Below, piece after piece: positions 35,568 through 47,100 of a stretch of 64,000 nucleotides of DNA. Each line of letters opens with the position of its first letter. Positions within the stretch are counted from its first letter, which is position 1. The DNA lies in the NCBI GenBank assembly GCA_037954325.1, contig JBBMNZ010000014.1, positions 13,056,956-13,120,955 on the forward strand, in the 5' to 3' direction. A program made the position numbers and the translations under genes. This DNA is from Fistularia commersonii. Taxonomy: Eukaryota; Chordata; Actinopteri; Syngnathiformes; Fistulariidae. The notes under the pieces were generated by a model that saw only the letters and a program-made list of their open reading frames with translations, searched no databases and was not told the origin of the DNA.

Positions 35568-36528
35568 AATAGAAATTAAAATGCATGCCTTGGGCAGTCA
35601 TATATCCTAGCATGCACTGCATGCTACTTCTATGGGAGAAAATGGAGTCAGCGGCTGCTTCCCGTAGTTGCAAGGCCTCTTGCGGCTCAATATTGATCCA
35701 CATATAAGGCGCACTGTCAATTTTTGAGAAGTTTAAAGGCTTTTATGTGCGCCTTATAGTGCGGAAAATATGGTATATACAGAGAAAGCGGTTAGTAAAG
35801 AAGAAGTGGGACACTGAGAGGATTGAGGAGAACAGACAGGAGTACAGTCAAGATAGAGGTAGCAAAGGCAAAACAAAGGGCAAGGCGTACAATGACTTTT
35901 ATGGTCAGTTGGACAGTAAGGAGGGAGAGAATGATCTATTCAGGTTGGCGAAACAGAGAGTTAAAGATGGAAAGGATGTACAACTGGTCCGGGTGATTAA
36001 GGATAGAGGGAAATGTATTGACAGATGCTAGAAGAGTGATGGGAAGATGGAAAGAGTGCTTTGAAGAGTTGATGAATGTGGAAAATGAAAGAGAGGCAAA
36101 GGTAGAAGAGGTGACTATTGTAGGCCACAAAGGACAGGCTGACAGATGACAGATGAGGCTAGACAGGAATCTCCATGAGAGATGACATTGCAGATGACAT
36201 TGTGATCTGTAGTGAGAGCAGGGAACAGGTTGAAGAAAATCTAGAGATGTGGAGGTATGTGCTGGAAAGGGGATGAATGAAGGATAGTCAGAGCAGGACA
36301 GAGTATATGTGAAATTGAGAAACCAAGGTGGAAAGATGAGGCTACAGGGGGTGGAGATCAAGAAGTTGGAGGACTTCAGGTCCTTGGGGTAAACAGTCCA
36401 GAACAACAGTGTGTGGAAAAGAGGTTAAGAGATAGGTTCAAGCAGGTTGGAATGGGTGGAGATAATTGTCAGGGGTACTATGCGATATAAGACTATCAGC
36501 CAGAATGAAAGGGAAGGTGTAAAAGATA

Positions 36529-36813
36529 GTGGTGAGACCAGCGATGCTGTATGGCCTAGAAACACTTACAATGACGAAAAGACAGGAGGCAGAGCTAGAG
36601 GTCGCAGAGATGAATATGCAAAGGTTCTCTTTGGGAGTGACCAGGATGGATAGGATCAGGAATGAGTCTATCAGAGGACACCTTGGATATTTTGGAGAGA
36701 AGGTCAAAGAAACCAGACTGAGATGGTTGGATCATTTACAGAGGAAGGATAGTGAGTATATTGGTAGACGGATGCTGGAATTGGAGCTGCCAGGCAGGAG
36801 GTCTAGAGGATGA
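36529..36813 (+). pseudogene. C-terminal remnant of the RTE-like LINE ORF
   Basis: The longest readable part of this LINE (94 codons) lies downstream of the RT domain: RPAMLYGLETLTMTKRQEAE, then SLGVTRMDRIRNESIRG, then RLRWLDHLQRKDSEYIGRR. It ends at TGA 36,811-36,813. After the stop the family sequence continues (RRHMDVAREDMKDVG in the same region) to about 36,950. Confidence 0.8.
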
Positions 36814-36966
36814 CCAAAGAGAAGACATATGGACGTAGCAAGAGAGGATATGAAGGATGTTGGTTTGAGAGAGGAGGATACAGAGAATAGGGTTAGATGG
36901 AGAATGTTGATACGCTGTGGCGACTCCTGAAGGGACAAGCCGAAAGGAGAAGAAGAAGCAGAAGCA

Positions 36967-37160
36967 GATACCGCAAAATGCCGCAAATATTTCCAGACTT
37001 TTGAACAATAGGGTTGAAATTTTGTCAGGCCAGGTAGTAGGAGAGATACTTGTTTCTGCGGCTCATGTAAGTTTATTCATAAGTCCCCCTCATTGCCCAT
37101 TTTTACAATATAAGATCTGAGCAGCGGTCTTTTCAAAAAAAAAAAACAAATATGAGAAGT
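36967..37160. other. Spacer between LINE tail and SINE
   Basis: Includes an A-run of about 13 at 37,134-37,146. Nothing else seen. Confidence 0.4.
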
Positions 37161-37410
37161 TGGCCGCTGTAGTTCAGCGGGTAGAGCCAGTTGGAAGGTT
37201 GGAGGTTCAATCCCTGGCTCCTCCTGTCTGCATATTGAAGTGTCCTTGGGCAACACACTAAACTCCTGATGGCCTGGTTGGCTCCTTGAGTGGCAGCCCT
37301 TCCGCTGTCAGTATCAGTGAATGTGGATCAGTGTGAAGTGCTTTATAATCACTGCAAGGTGATTCAAAATTGCTGTATAGGTGGGGATCATTTACCATTT
37401 CCCCTACTGA
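37161..37410 (+). mobile_element. tRNA-derived SINE, second family
   Basis: A box TGTAGTTCAGCGGGTAGAG (37,169-37,187) and B box GGTTCAATCCC (37,204-37,214) are both close to tRNA promoter consensus. The body has AAGTGTCCTTGGGCAACACA and then CCTGATGGCCTGG. The 3' part (GTGAAGTGCTTTATAATCAC, then CATTTACCATTT) differs from the other SINEs here, so this is another family. Not a tRNA gene: no 3' half of a cloverleaf can be formed. Confidence 0.8.
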
Positions 37411-40400
37411 CTCCAAACATTTACTTTCATCCAGATACCATATACCTTTTGTATTTGTAAAACTTCTCAGAAACGTGTCTGATTGGGATTGATGCCTGTG
37501 TATGCAGTTTGTCAAAGCTTACTTTGTTCCTGTGTCTTACTGGTGGATCTATCAAAGCAAGGCTCAAAGTGGCGTTGGGGTTTCATTTGGATTGTGTTCC
37601 ATGTGTTTATATCCTGCGTGAAAGTCATAACTTGCATATGTGACCACAGTGAAATATGACAAGTTTGATTTTGTTCATGCTGTGTGTGCGTGCTGAAAGA
37701 TGACACAGCTGTTTCACAGTGACGAAACTGATTCTCAGTTCCTTCTGCAGTTTCACTCTGGCTTTCATCCAATTTAGTGCCGCAACTTCCCTCCATAACT
37801 GCTTTTCTTTCTCTATATACAGATTTTCCACTGCTGTCTGTGCTCCCACTCTGGCAGATTAACATGAACTCATGTCATTATCTGCGTCCTTTTGATCCTG
37901 TAAATGTTTGCTCGTTTCTAATACATGCACAGTACCAGATGATCATTTTCTTTTATGTCAAGTGCATTATTTTGATTTGTTATGCATGAAGTCTTGCAAA
38001 ACAAATTGGCTGCACATCAAAACATGTGGACTAAATGCCACGTGTCAAGACTGACACCTTGCTGTTCTGAGAAAACAAACAAGAACTGCTGGTCAAGAAA
38101 AAAAAAATCAAACTTGGAGTCAAAGTGGCCGCACAGGAGGTACAAGAATCATTTTAAGTTTCTGCTTTAAGAAGTTGATTTTTTTCTTTTATCTAAGTGA
38201 GATTGGAAAAATTCCTCGTATAGCTAATTTTTTAGACAAATCTACTTCCATTCAATGCAGGGTCCATAATGTATAGGAATGATATTTTAAGGGTGCAGTG
38301 TATGCTTGCATCAATTAATAAAGCAGAGACCTTTGTATCTTTATCTATGTGGATGTGTACCCATAAAATATAATTCTTATGATATTGTAACTGTTGAAGA
38401 CCACAGACCAATAGAGTTTGTAAATGGTATAAAAAAGGTGACTTTAATTTACTTTGCTGTGAGCTGTTGGTGTTTATATTGTGCATACTCATGTTTCAAC
38501 CTGAGCTATTGCGACATGCCCCTTTTTGACTCCTGGTGCATATACGAATTATTTTCAAATCATTGACCGATCCAAGAAAAAAATGATGAGATAAATTATC
38601 TCAAGAAAGCATTGATGATTGATCTTCATTGCTTGAGATGAAATGGTTAAAATGGTCAAAAATAAATCCCACAGTGTGCCAGGGTAAGACTAAGTTGTTT
38701 GTTTCTGTTTTTTTTTTGCGATGGTTTGTAAGTTTTCCGAGAGCTGAAACAAGGAAGTGAGAAGCATGTGGAGATTGTTCCTGGTATTTCACTATCAGGA
38801 TGGAAATTCAAGTCAAAGGTTGTAGGTCACTGTTTGTATTTTTTTTTTTAAAGTTGAATAATCCCACAGATTTTAAATAGTATTATGCAACTGGTGCAAA
38901 GTGGCTTTAACTAGTGGGCAAGACTAAAAGGAGACATTGTGTGGAGACTGTGGTTGTAACAATGATACCAAGGAAAAACTAATCAAAGTTGACAGGTCCC
39001 TTAAGCCAGGAGATGTTTTTACCTTGTGAAATATCATGTTGAGAATCAAGCTTACCAGGGGAATATAATATCACATAAATTGACATCCAGCTGTTAAATT
39101 TGTTAGCAAACATTTCGATTATTAGAAAAACAGACAACAAAGATTTCAAGTCAGTTTGTTTCTCTTAGCAGGCAACCCTGGAAAAAATGAGTTTTTAATG
39201 ACCACAGTGCAGTCCATAACTATCACTGAAATCCCACATATATTTTTTTGTTCTGTGGTCAGGCACATTTGCACTGAAATAATGGATTGACTAAGAGCTC
39301 CGGCATTGTATGATGCATGATTCTAAATTTTATGACCATGTTGCAGGATAGTGAGACCCGACACACAGCAAAAACAACCAATTAGTTTTTTTCTGTTGTG
39401 GCTGAACTGTGGAATGTTTTTGACTGGTCACGTTAGGTCAGCTGACCTCAGTCCAATGAAACATTTTATTCACTTGCTCAAAACAGACTGAAAACAAAAT
39501 GTCCTAAAGCAAGTGGGGAACAAATATGCAGAGCAATCACCTGAATGATTTACATATTTGTGAGGCTACAAGCAAACTTGACGGCAGATATGGCAAGAGT
39601 ACATAGACTACTGCAGATTTAAACACTCTGGTGAAAGTAGAAGTACTGTCAGAACTTTTGATGAACATTATTTAAAAATGGCAAATTGCTTTAAAAATCA
39701 GCAAAAGAACTCTGCTCCTTAAGATTAAACAACCAAACCATTTTGATACGTGGGTTAACTCATTTTTGATGGATTTTGTCTGTTTCTTTCTATTTCTGTG
39801 ATAATAAACCAAACATTAAGCTGTGCTAAACCGAACATTCTCTAGGGCTGCGGGGATCACTAGCAGACTTCTTTTGGTAAGTATTTTGCATTCAGTCTGA
39901 ATTATATGAGTTATCCTATCAACTGAAGAAATAATCAACAGATTTATTGATAATGAAAATGAGAAATAGAAAAAGTAGCATTCTCAACTCAAGCGATTGG
40001 GCATGACAAACTTAAAGTAACAAATGTCCAATTGTACTGGAATAAACCTCCCACCATGTCTACTGGCAACTCAAACAGTTCAGTCCACTTAACTAAATAC
40101 CTATGCTCACATATGGTGCAAATGCTCACATTTTTCACATTGTTATGTTTTTGATGTCTGATCACATCTTCTATCAACAAGTTACTGGCTGATTTCTTTA
40201 TGTCTAACTTAGTCCTAGGATGATGCAACATTTAAAGCAATATACACAATTTCACTCAGTTAATTTGGCACATGTGTAAATGACATTATAAATAGTAGAC
40301 AGTGGAGGTATTTATGTCAACTAATGATGTAAAAGTTTAATTTTTTTTCAGGAAAATTAGTATTTCAGCACCACTACCTGAACATTTTCAGCATCACTTT

Positions 40401-41076
40401 TCATTGCTGCTTCACAACAGCAAGTCATTCCTTCTTAACAAAAGGCAATTAAATTAATTGAATTTGCTACTGTAATACATCACAAATTGTACAAAGACAC
40501 TGTGCCAGGGTGAGAAAGAGGATTCCAGTCCTCATAAGTGAGGCTAAGAGGCCCCTATGCTGGCTCTGATCCAGGCACAACAGGGAGGTGAGTTATTCTA
40601 ATTCACCTTGGCCACAGAATGAAATTGTTCGCACTAGAGTGAGGAAAACAACGTCTATTTTTTCTGACAATGCAGGTACGATTAAAAAGAGCTAATCTAA
40701 CGGAAGAAAAAAAAGGGTCTTATAAAATCTGTGTGGGCTGACAATTTTACAGAGGCCAGGGAGATTTTGGCATTACAAAAGATCAAACATTTGTTCTGCG
40801 TATCCTCTGCAGAAAAAGATAGTTTTACATTTGTGATATTAGAAATAATAAAAGTTCCAGCATTGTCCCCAAACCAAGCATTCATCTGCACTAGTTTGCA
40901 CATGAAAATGAAAGCATAACTCAAGGAAATCACATTTGGTTGAAACCTCACGACTTTACTGGACATTTTGCAAGCGTCCAACCCCAGTTATATAATTCTG
41001 CCATTCCATGAATACCTTGTAAACCCAGCTGCTCCTTTTTTCCCAGACATTTTAAACATTTTCTTTTTTCCATTTG
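37411..41076. other. Non-coding, nothing recognised
   Basis: Anonymous sequence with short A and T runs (38,099-38,107, 38,708-38,717, 38,841-38,849). No exon with paired splice signals found. Confidence 0.4.
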
Positions 41077-41088
41077 TGTATATATATG

Positions 41089-41150
<62 letters not shown>
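41077..41150. repeat. (TA)n(TG)n compound microsatellite
   Basis: TA repeat with two TGTA interruptions to about 41,129, then about ten TG units. Confidence 0.97.
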
Positions 41151-41151
<1 letters not shown>

Positions 41152-41280
41152 TTTTCAACAACTTATTTTAATTACATTTTGGATTAAAGGGCCTGTTTCA
41201 CTGGTATTTTGCTGTCAAAATGAAGTGCGGAGAGAGGAGGAGCGACACAGATCCTTTTTTTCAGAAATCAGAAATTTGGG

Positions 41281-41490
41281 GGTGGCATGGGGCAGCAGTT
41301 GGACCAATTGTTTTTGGAACGAGCATTCCTGGTTCGATTCCCGGCTCCTCCTAGTGTGTCGAAGTGCCGTTGAGCAAGACACTGAACCCTGGTCTCCTCA
41401 CGGCAGCCCACTGCTCATGGTTCATCCATGATGGGTTAATTGCAGAGAATGAAGATTTGGCACGATGATGAATAAAGGATAAGTTATAAA
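41281..41490 (+). mobile_element. tRNA-derived SINE, copy 2
   Basis: B box GGTTCGATTCC (41,331-41,341) is a perfect match. The A box region (TGGGGCAGCAGTTGGA) is diverged. The body TTGAGCAAGACACTGAACCC, CCACTGCTCATGGTTCATCC and GATGGGTTAATTGCAGAGAA is the same as in the copies at 15,019, 48,625 and 62,510. The end GATGATGAATAAAGGAT is diverged from the usual GGGGATTAATAAAGGAT. Confidence 0.88.
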
Positions 41491-41639
41491 TCACTGTAAT
41501 ATATTAAGTCCTGCTTTTTGATAATACACATCAAAAAATTAGAAAATTATTCCAAGCAAAGATGGTTGATTTTATCATCCTCAATTATGCCCGAACACAT
41601 TCAAAGTTTTCACTCTTGAGATTTTTCCAGTAATTTTTT

Positions 41640-42330
41640 TTGCCAGAACATAAGAAAAGATAAACTTTCTTGATCCAATAGGGGGAATTCTTTTGTCACA
41701 GCAGCTTAACAGTTATAGTGTCAATAAATATGAATATAAATATATATTATTATATTATAATATTAATATAATATAAATAGAGGGACAATTAGAAGTTAGC
41801 AGAAGACATATACAAGTAAATAGACACCAACAACAATAACAAGGATAAGAATGGATAACAGAATGGGGGGGAGAAAAAGACGGTAAGGATGATAAGATAA
41901 ACTTTTGTCACAGCAGCGTAACAGTTATGTCAGTAAATATGAAAATAAATATAAATAGAGAGACAATTAGTTGATCGCAAAAGACATCCACAACATCAAG
42001 GATAAGACAACTGAATGGGAGGAAAAAAGCACAGTAATGTGAAAATAGACAACCAAATAGACAACCAAAACAACAGCAACAACAGAGTGACAACAGCAAT
42101 GACAAAAGAAACACAAATAAGCACGATGCGAATGGGCTGATACCAACAAGGATGAAATAGACAACAGAGTTATGGCATGACACATGTAAATGGGTGAGGT
42201 AGTGAGGTTGTGGTAGCACAGATGTACCTCCAGCCGCTCAGTTCTGTTCTGTCCAGACTGCTGTTATACAGTTTGATGGCCGTGGGCCCCAAGAAGCGTC
42301 TAAAGCGTTCAGTTCTGCATCATAACATCA
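41640..42330 (-). mobile_element. L2/Rex1-like LINE 3' end with an internal duplication
   Basis: On the minus strand 42,318-42,230 reads RTERFRRFLGPTAIKLYNS, the usual C-terminal end of L2/Rex1-type ORF2 proteins. It is followed by a 3' UTR and the terminal GAATTCCCCCTATTGGATCA. Within the UTR, 41,659-41,855 and 41,895-42,015 repeat each other (plus strand: TTTTGTCACAGCAGCTTAAC versus TTTTGTCACAGCAGCGTAAC, then AAATAGAGGGACAATTAG versus AAATAGAGAGACAATTAG). Everything upstream of the C-terminus is missing. Confidence 0.75.
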
Positions 42331-43028
42331 TAATTTGTTTTGATATAGAATTTTCAGGTAACTAAAAATGTTTTTTTAGTTATTTCGTACAAGCTAATAA
42401 TGGATAGGGAGCTGACTCATATGTCTACAATATTAGGTTTGCATCTGAATATGGCATAGCTCAAGATTAAGCCATAAATAATGGTAAAACAGGGAAGTCA
42501 ACAGTTGGCTTCTTGTCAAAGAACATCTGACAGCATTTTGTTTTATACACATGGCAATCAACTTGGCTAGCATGCACCCTTCAGCTGCATCAGAGCAACA
42601 AAAACTCATGAGCCCTTTACAACCAGGGCCCATGGAGCAGCATGACTAGGATAGCAAAGTGACCTCAACTTCATTGTCAGTATTCCACAGCTGGTTAAGG
42701 TGATTAAATTTTCAATAGGAGACACCTCTGTTGTAAATAATGCTAACCTAATCAATAACCTGATCTGGATCAGCTTAAGTTCCAAAATAAGAAACAACAC
42801 CATTAGAAGTAATTTTGGAACAACTGGTTTTGGCAGTGTTTTAGCTGAGCATTTTCGATCTCGCAGTCTAACTGGATTTCTTCTTTGCCAATGAATGCTA
42901 TTAAATCAACTACAAGTTAATTGTTTATGGGTTTAATGGATTTCAATCAAATTACATCAAAGATGAGGATCATTACTGATCATTTTAAAAATGTGTATGT
43001 TCACTGTTTTAAAATAGTCCTCGTGAGC
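42331..43028. other. Non-coding, nothing recognised
   Basis: No gene or repeat identified. Confidence 0.4.
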
Positions 43029-43065
43029 TGTGGTAAACTTTTGTGGTAAGAGTTTACCACAAAAG
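43029..43065. repeat. Inverted repeat with 12-bp perfect stem and a competing arm
   Basis: CTTTTGTGGTAA (43,038-43,049) pairs exactly with TTACCACAAAAG (43,054-43,065) over a 4-base loop. TGTGGTAAAC (43,029-43,038) can instead pair with GTTTACCACA (43,052-43,061). Confidence 0.92.
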
Positions 43066-43727
43066 ATGCAGGAAATGCAGTAATGCAGTGTGTTTATATT
43101 GAGATAGTGATATTAGTCAGTCATTTAATGAATTAATTTTGTGATTTACATATTCACAAACTGTGGATCCTTTATTATAGACATAAATGAATCACATTTG
43201 TTTAGGATGAATAATTGTTTTTTGCCTTAACATGATTGCGATCAGTCACCTGTGTCGAGTCAGTACCATTTTTTCCTCACACGAGCCATAAAAAAGTGTT
43301 TAAGATTCTTGCCAAAGACGGCAAAGGTCTCCACTTAGTAACTCAGTGGAAACATTTCTTTCTTTGCAGTTTCCCTGCTGAGTGAATAATAAAGGGTTAT
43401 TTTATCTTAGCACAAGCTTACTCACAACTCAACTGAGAGAACATATTTTTTTTAAACACCATTTTGGATTTTCTGCTTATCTACAACTGTGGTTGTATTG
43501 TTTAGCTTCAACTTGCCTTGTCATGTGTTGGCATAATAATTGTTTTAATAATTGCACAGCACAGTAACAACAGTAACAACAACAGTAACAACAGAAACCA
43601 TGTAGCTACTAACTCCAGCACATCAGCTAGATATAAAGTGTTGGTCATGTCACTTAAAACAAGTTGACTGGTAAGTTAATGTGTCTTGAGTCACTTTCGA
43701 TATCTGTAATCAATGTTAATGAACTGA

Positions 43728-43771
43728 GCAGGATACATACTGTAATACTGCAGGATACATACTGTAATAGG
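43728..43771 (+). repeat. 22-bp tandem duplication
   Basis: GCAGGATACATACTGTAATA occurs twice in direct succession; the two 22-base units differ only in the last two bases. Confidence 0.95.
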
Positions 43772-44040
43772 GTGGGGTTTTGTTTATTTGTTTATTTATT
43801 TTATTACATTTAACATCTTCTTTTAAGTGAGCATAATTCTGCATGTGTGCAATGAGATGTTTGCGTAACTGTGTGTATGTACATGTAACCACTGAAACCA
43901 AGAGTGGTTTTGTTTTCCGAGGATGTATGCTTGTTCACCCAGAGAGGGAAAAACCACGCGACAAACAACAGCCACAACAAATCTAAACAGAGTTTCAGTG
44001 ATGATTTGTACTCCTTCATGCCCCACCCACCCAACCATCT
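43772..44040. other. Non-coding spacer
   Basis: Nothing recognised. Confidence 0.4.
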
Positions 44041-44073
<33 letters not shown>

Positions 44074-44077
44074 CGCA
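44041..44077. repeat. (AC)n microsatellite
   Basis: About 13 AC units then GCACACACGC. A T-run of 15 follows at 44,131-44,145. Confidence 0.95.
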
Positions 44078-44145
44078 TACTTACTTTTCATTCTATCCCA
44101 GATCGCCACATGGTGTTGGTTGGCTGTGTTTTTTTTTTTTTTTTT

Positions 44146-47100
44146 AAATCTGCAATTCTGTGCGAATGTAATGACTCTGTGATGACCTCAGGCCTGGCTG
44201 GGAAATATTCAGCTTAGTTAGTATGTATGCATGTCTGAATGCGTGATTAAAGTCGGACACACATACTGAAGAAAAAAAGAAACACATACTCACTTTCCTT
44301 TGTCTGATCCCTCTCTCAACCCACTTGTTTACATTCACACTGGTCACCACAGAGTTGAAACTGTCACTTACGATCACATTCTGCTTTCATATGTGGTGAT
44401 TCAGGCCACTTGTTTAAAAAACATCACCCATGTTTGACAGATTTGTACTTGATGTCTTGATTCACAAATTTTATTTTTATATTTAATCATATTGGGGAAT
44501 ATTTGTAGTCTGATGAAGAAAGTATGAATATTTTCATATTGGGGGAAGACCATTCCTCTGTAATTCTGGGAACACTCAGAAAATTACTGCGGATTTTTGA
44601 TTAACAAAAGTTAAGGTAGAGCCCTGTCCAAAAGGGAAAGGATGTTCTTTGTTGTCTAAATTTTTTTTTCAATTATTTGTCAGAAATTAATTTCTGTGCT
44701 TAGACTAACAGGTGGGAATTAGATCTAGCTGTGTGTATTTCAGTGTGCAGCACTAATGGATGAACGCAGAATTATCTTCAGTAAGCTTTTACATGTCAAG
44801 ATATATAGATAGAGAAAATCATATTTCAGACATTGCATTGCAGTTCATCATAAACATTCATTTCATTAAAGTCATACTTAAAAGTTAAAACCTGGCAAAT
44901 TATCCCTCAGGCATAATCTAATTCCACAAAATGTATCTGTGAACACTGAATTTTGACTTCCAAATAAACACACAATCAGCAAAACTGTCAAGATACTTAA
45001 ATAAGGAAGGCTTTGTTATAATTGAAAGAGGGCTCCAGTGCTTGTAAAAGTGAAAGGTAAATACTTATCTCCTAAGGCCATATGCTTCCTCAAAAAAATC
45101 TCAAGTTTGGGACTACTAAAAACCTGCATTCAAAATTATGGCTATCCAGACACATTTTTCATATTAACATTCAGTAAGTAATGCTGTGGTGGGTTTGCAC
45201 CTCAGTGTCAAGTTGTCCCAAGAATAAAATAAAAAATCTCTTCGAGGCAGGAATGCTATCTTTCTTACCATGATATCAAAATAACTCTGGGATGTGATTT
45301 TCATACCTGGCACAATATCTTCTGTTTTTTTTTCTTCAACTTCTTTGCTGTCTCCGTTATATCTCTCCTTCTTAAAAGGACGAGGGGAAAAATCAATTAA
45401 AAATGCATTAGCACATATGCTTAGCCACTGGGTAAATACAACTTTGTCTCACTTTTGTTTTCACAAATTTTTTCCATCTCAGTTTTTCTGCTTTTAAATG
45501 AGTACGTCACTTAACATTAGCTTGATAACAGGCCAGAATGCTTACAAGGACATGGTAGGAGTTATCAAATGAGCCAAGGCTCGGTTGTGTTGCTGAACAG
45601 CTTTCTCTGTAGGGAACACGCACTCGTAAACACACAAACCAGCATGCAGTGATGTCCTGCAGTGTGCAATATGTGGGGACATCTTCATTCAAAGTAATGT
45701 GTAAAGATAATAAAGAAGTCCCTTCTTTACACTGAGCTGTTGCATCTTTACAGCCTGTTAAAGTTTTTGACTATTACCGGTACTTTTTGGTTTGAACAAG
45801 TGACAGTTAATATACTTGTCTTCAAGATTTTGTCTCCTCACATTTTGTCTCCATGCTTTCTTTTAGTCATTTTATAAATATTTCCCAGTTTTGAATGTAA
45901 AACCTAGAAGTACTAGGAAGCAGATCAGTGTTGAACTAAATGTATGTTTTTCACCAAAACCTCAAAAGCTTGCATTTTGACTTCTAAATCCAAACACAGA
46001 AATCACGATGCAATTTCCAGAAAATGAACAAAAATTTACCCTAAAATCTACAGCTGCTACCTTACAATTTTCAAGAAATTACATCAAGTTGGCAAATGTT
46101 GTATCAATGCCTGAAAATGGAGCTCGTTATATTCCTAACATCTAGTGAACTTTATAGAAGGAGCTCGCAAGATAAAGTCTGTTGAAAGGAATAATAAAAT
46201 GTTAGAAATTGCTCTGGGATGGTGGGCTGGTGGGGATCAAAAGCTTGCCTTACGCCATGCCTGTGGATAGAGAAGTGCTGTTAAAAAGGTGTACCTTTGT
46301 AGCAGGCTATTAACATCACCTGCTCTACTCAGGAATTTCTGCTTGTCTGTTATGTGAAATCCAACTTACACGGCAAAATCCACCAGTAAGCGGCTGTGTG
46401 TATTGTATATGTTTGGATGTGCTTGTTTAACCCTTAGATAAAACAGGGTATGTATTTTTATTTGTTTTATCAATCTGATACCATAGACTTAATGATATTA
46501 GATAGATGATTACTTTGTGCTGTTGAGCAAAAGTCTAGACTAACATTTAAATGATAAACAAACACATTTTAGCAGTACAGCATGTAATGATGTTATTAAA
46601 GATGCCAAAAATTTACCGATGAAAAGTGGAATACATGTGGGTGTTCTCCTCCGCCCCCCTTTATTTATACATACAGTAGGTAATGAACTTTCCCCTTGTA
46701 TGTTATTGTTTTGATAGTGTTTACCTCTTGACATTGTGGTCGACCTCCGTACTAGTTCTAGGAACACAGTGTGAGCATGTTGTGTACAGTATTTGTATCC
46801 ATGTTCTCATTCAATTTCAGCTGTTTTAATGCACAGGATGTGCTGGAGTTGGTAACTAGAAAAGAGGAGGAGAGCGAGATGGAGGGATGGAGCAAGAGAT
46901 GAGTCATTTTCTCTGTTAGACACTGTTGTTTTCCACTAAGGCCTGTTATTTTCTCTCATAAATGGATGCCAGGTAGTGGGTGGAAAAAAACTCTCTTTTT
47001 TTTTTGTTTTCACATTTGGTGTAATTTTATAATGAGAGAGACTGTGGTTAAACTTGAAACATTTGCAAGGATGTGTCCTTATGTAACCCTTCTTTTCCTC

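Larger units (their letters stand above)
34921..35773 (-). mobile_element. Pogo/Tigger-like DNA transposon, internally deleted, 853 bp, nested
   Basis: Ends: left CTGTATTATACGCACCATAA (then GGCACACC) and right, reverse-complemented, CCATATTTTCCGCACTATAA (then GGCGCACA). 21 of the first 28 bases match. Subterminal repeats of the AAGGCGCACC kind are also present (34,955-34,966, 35,007-35,032). The right flank has TA (35,774-35,775) and the left flank TT, a decayed TA target duplication. Removing the element and one TA restores the LINE frame as Glu-Tyr-Ile-Gln-Arg-Lys-Arg, as expected for that family. The minus strand carries a shortened transposase remnant. A (CA)n array sits inside at 35,522-35,567. 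Confidence 0.85.
34370..36966 (+). mobile_element. RTE-like LINE, decayed, interrupted by a pogo-like element
   Basis: Domain order on the plus strand: endonuclease motif GADFNG (34,382-34,399; usually GDFNG), the segment KRIEMAVVNTFF and YMSGGRSMQVGYILY; then CKVVVGESVARQHRMVVCRM and TWWWNEEVQE up to 34,920. After the inserted element it resumes with YIQRKRLVKKKWDTERIEEN, YGQLDSKEGENDLFRLAKQR and DGKDVQLVRVIKD. The RT active site IADDIVIC (36,187-36,210) follows much too soon, so most of the RT fingers and palm are deleted near 36,130-36,175. Then come RPAMLYGLETLTMTKRQEAE, SLGVTRMDRIRNE and RRMLELELPGRRSRG. The 3' end is ACAAGCCGAAAGGAGAAGAA with a GAAGAAG tail. Frameshifts and stops are frequent. 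A dead copy. RTE-type by recognition; a related clade (Proto2/RTE-X) is possible. Confidence 0.85.

Noticed and set aside
37161..37235. A tRNA gene
   Set aside because: A and B boxes are present, but the sequence does not close into a tRNA cloverleaf and continues into a SINE body.
46830..46900. Possible exon after AATGCACAG| reading DVLELVTRKEEESEMEGWS
   Set aside because: No good donor follows, and a stop occurs after 21 codons.
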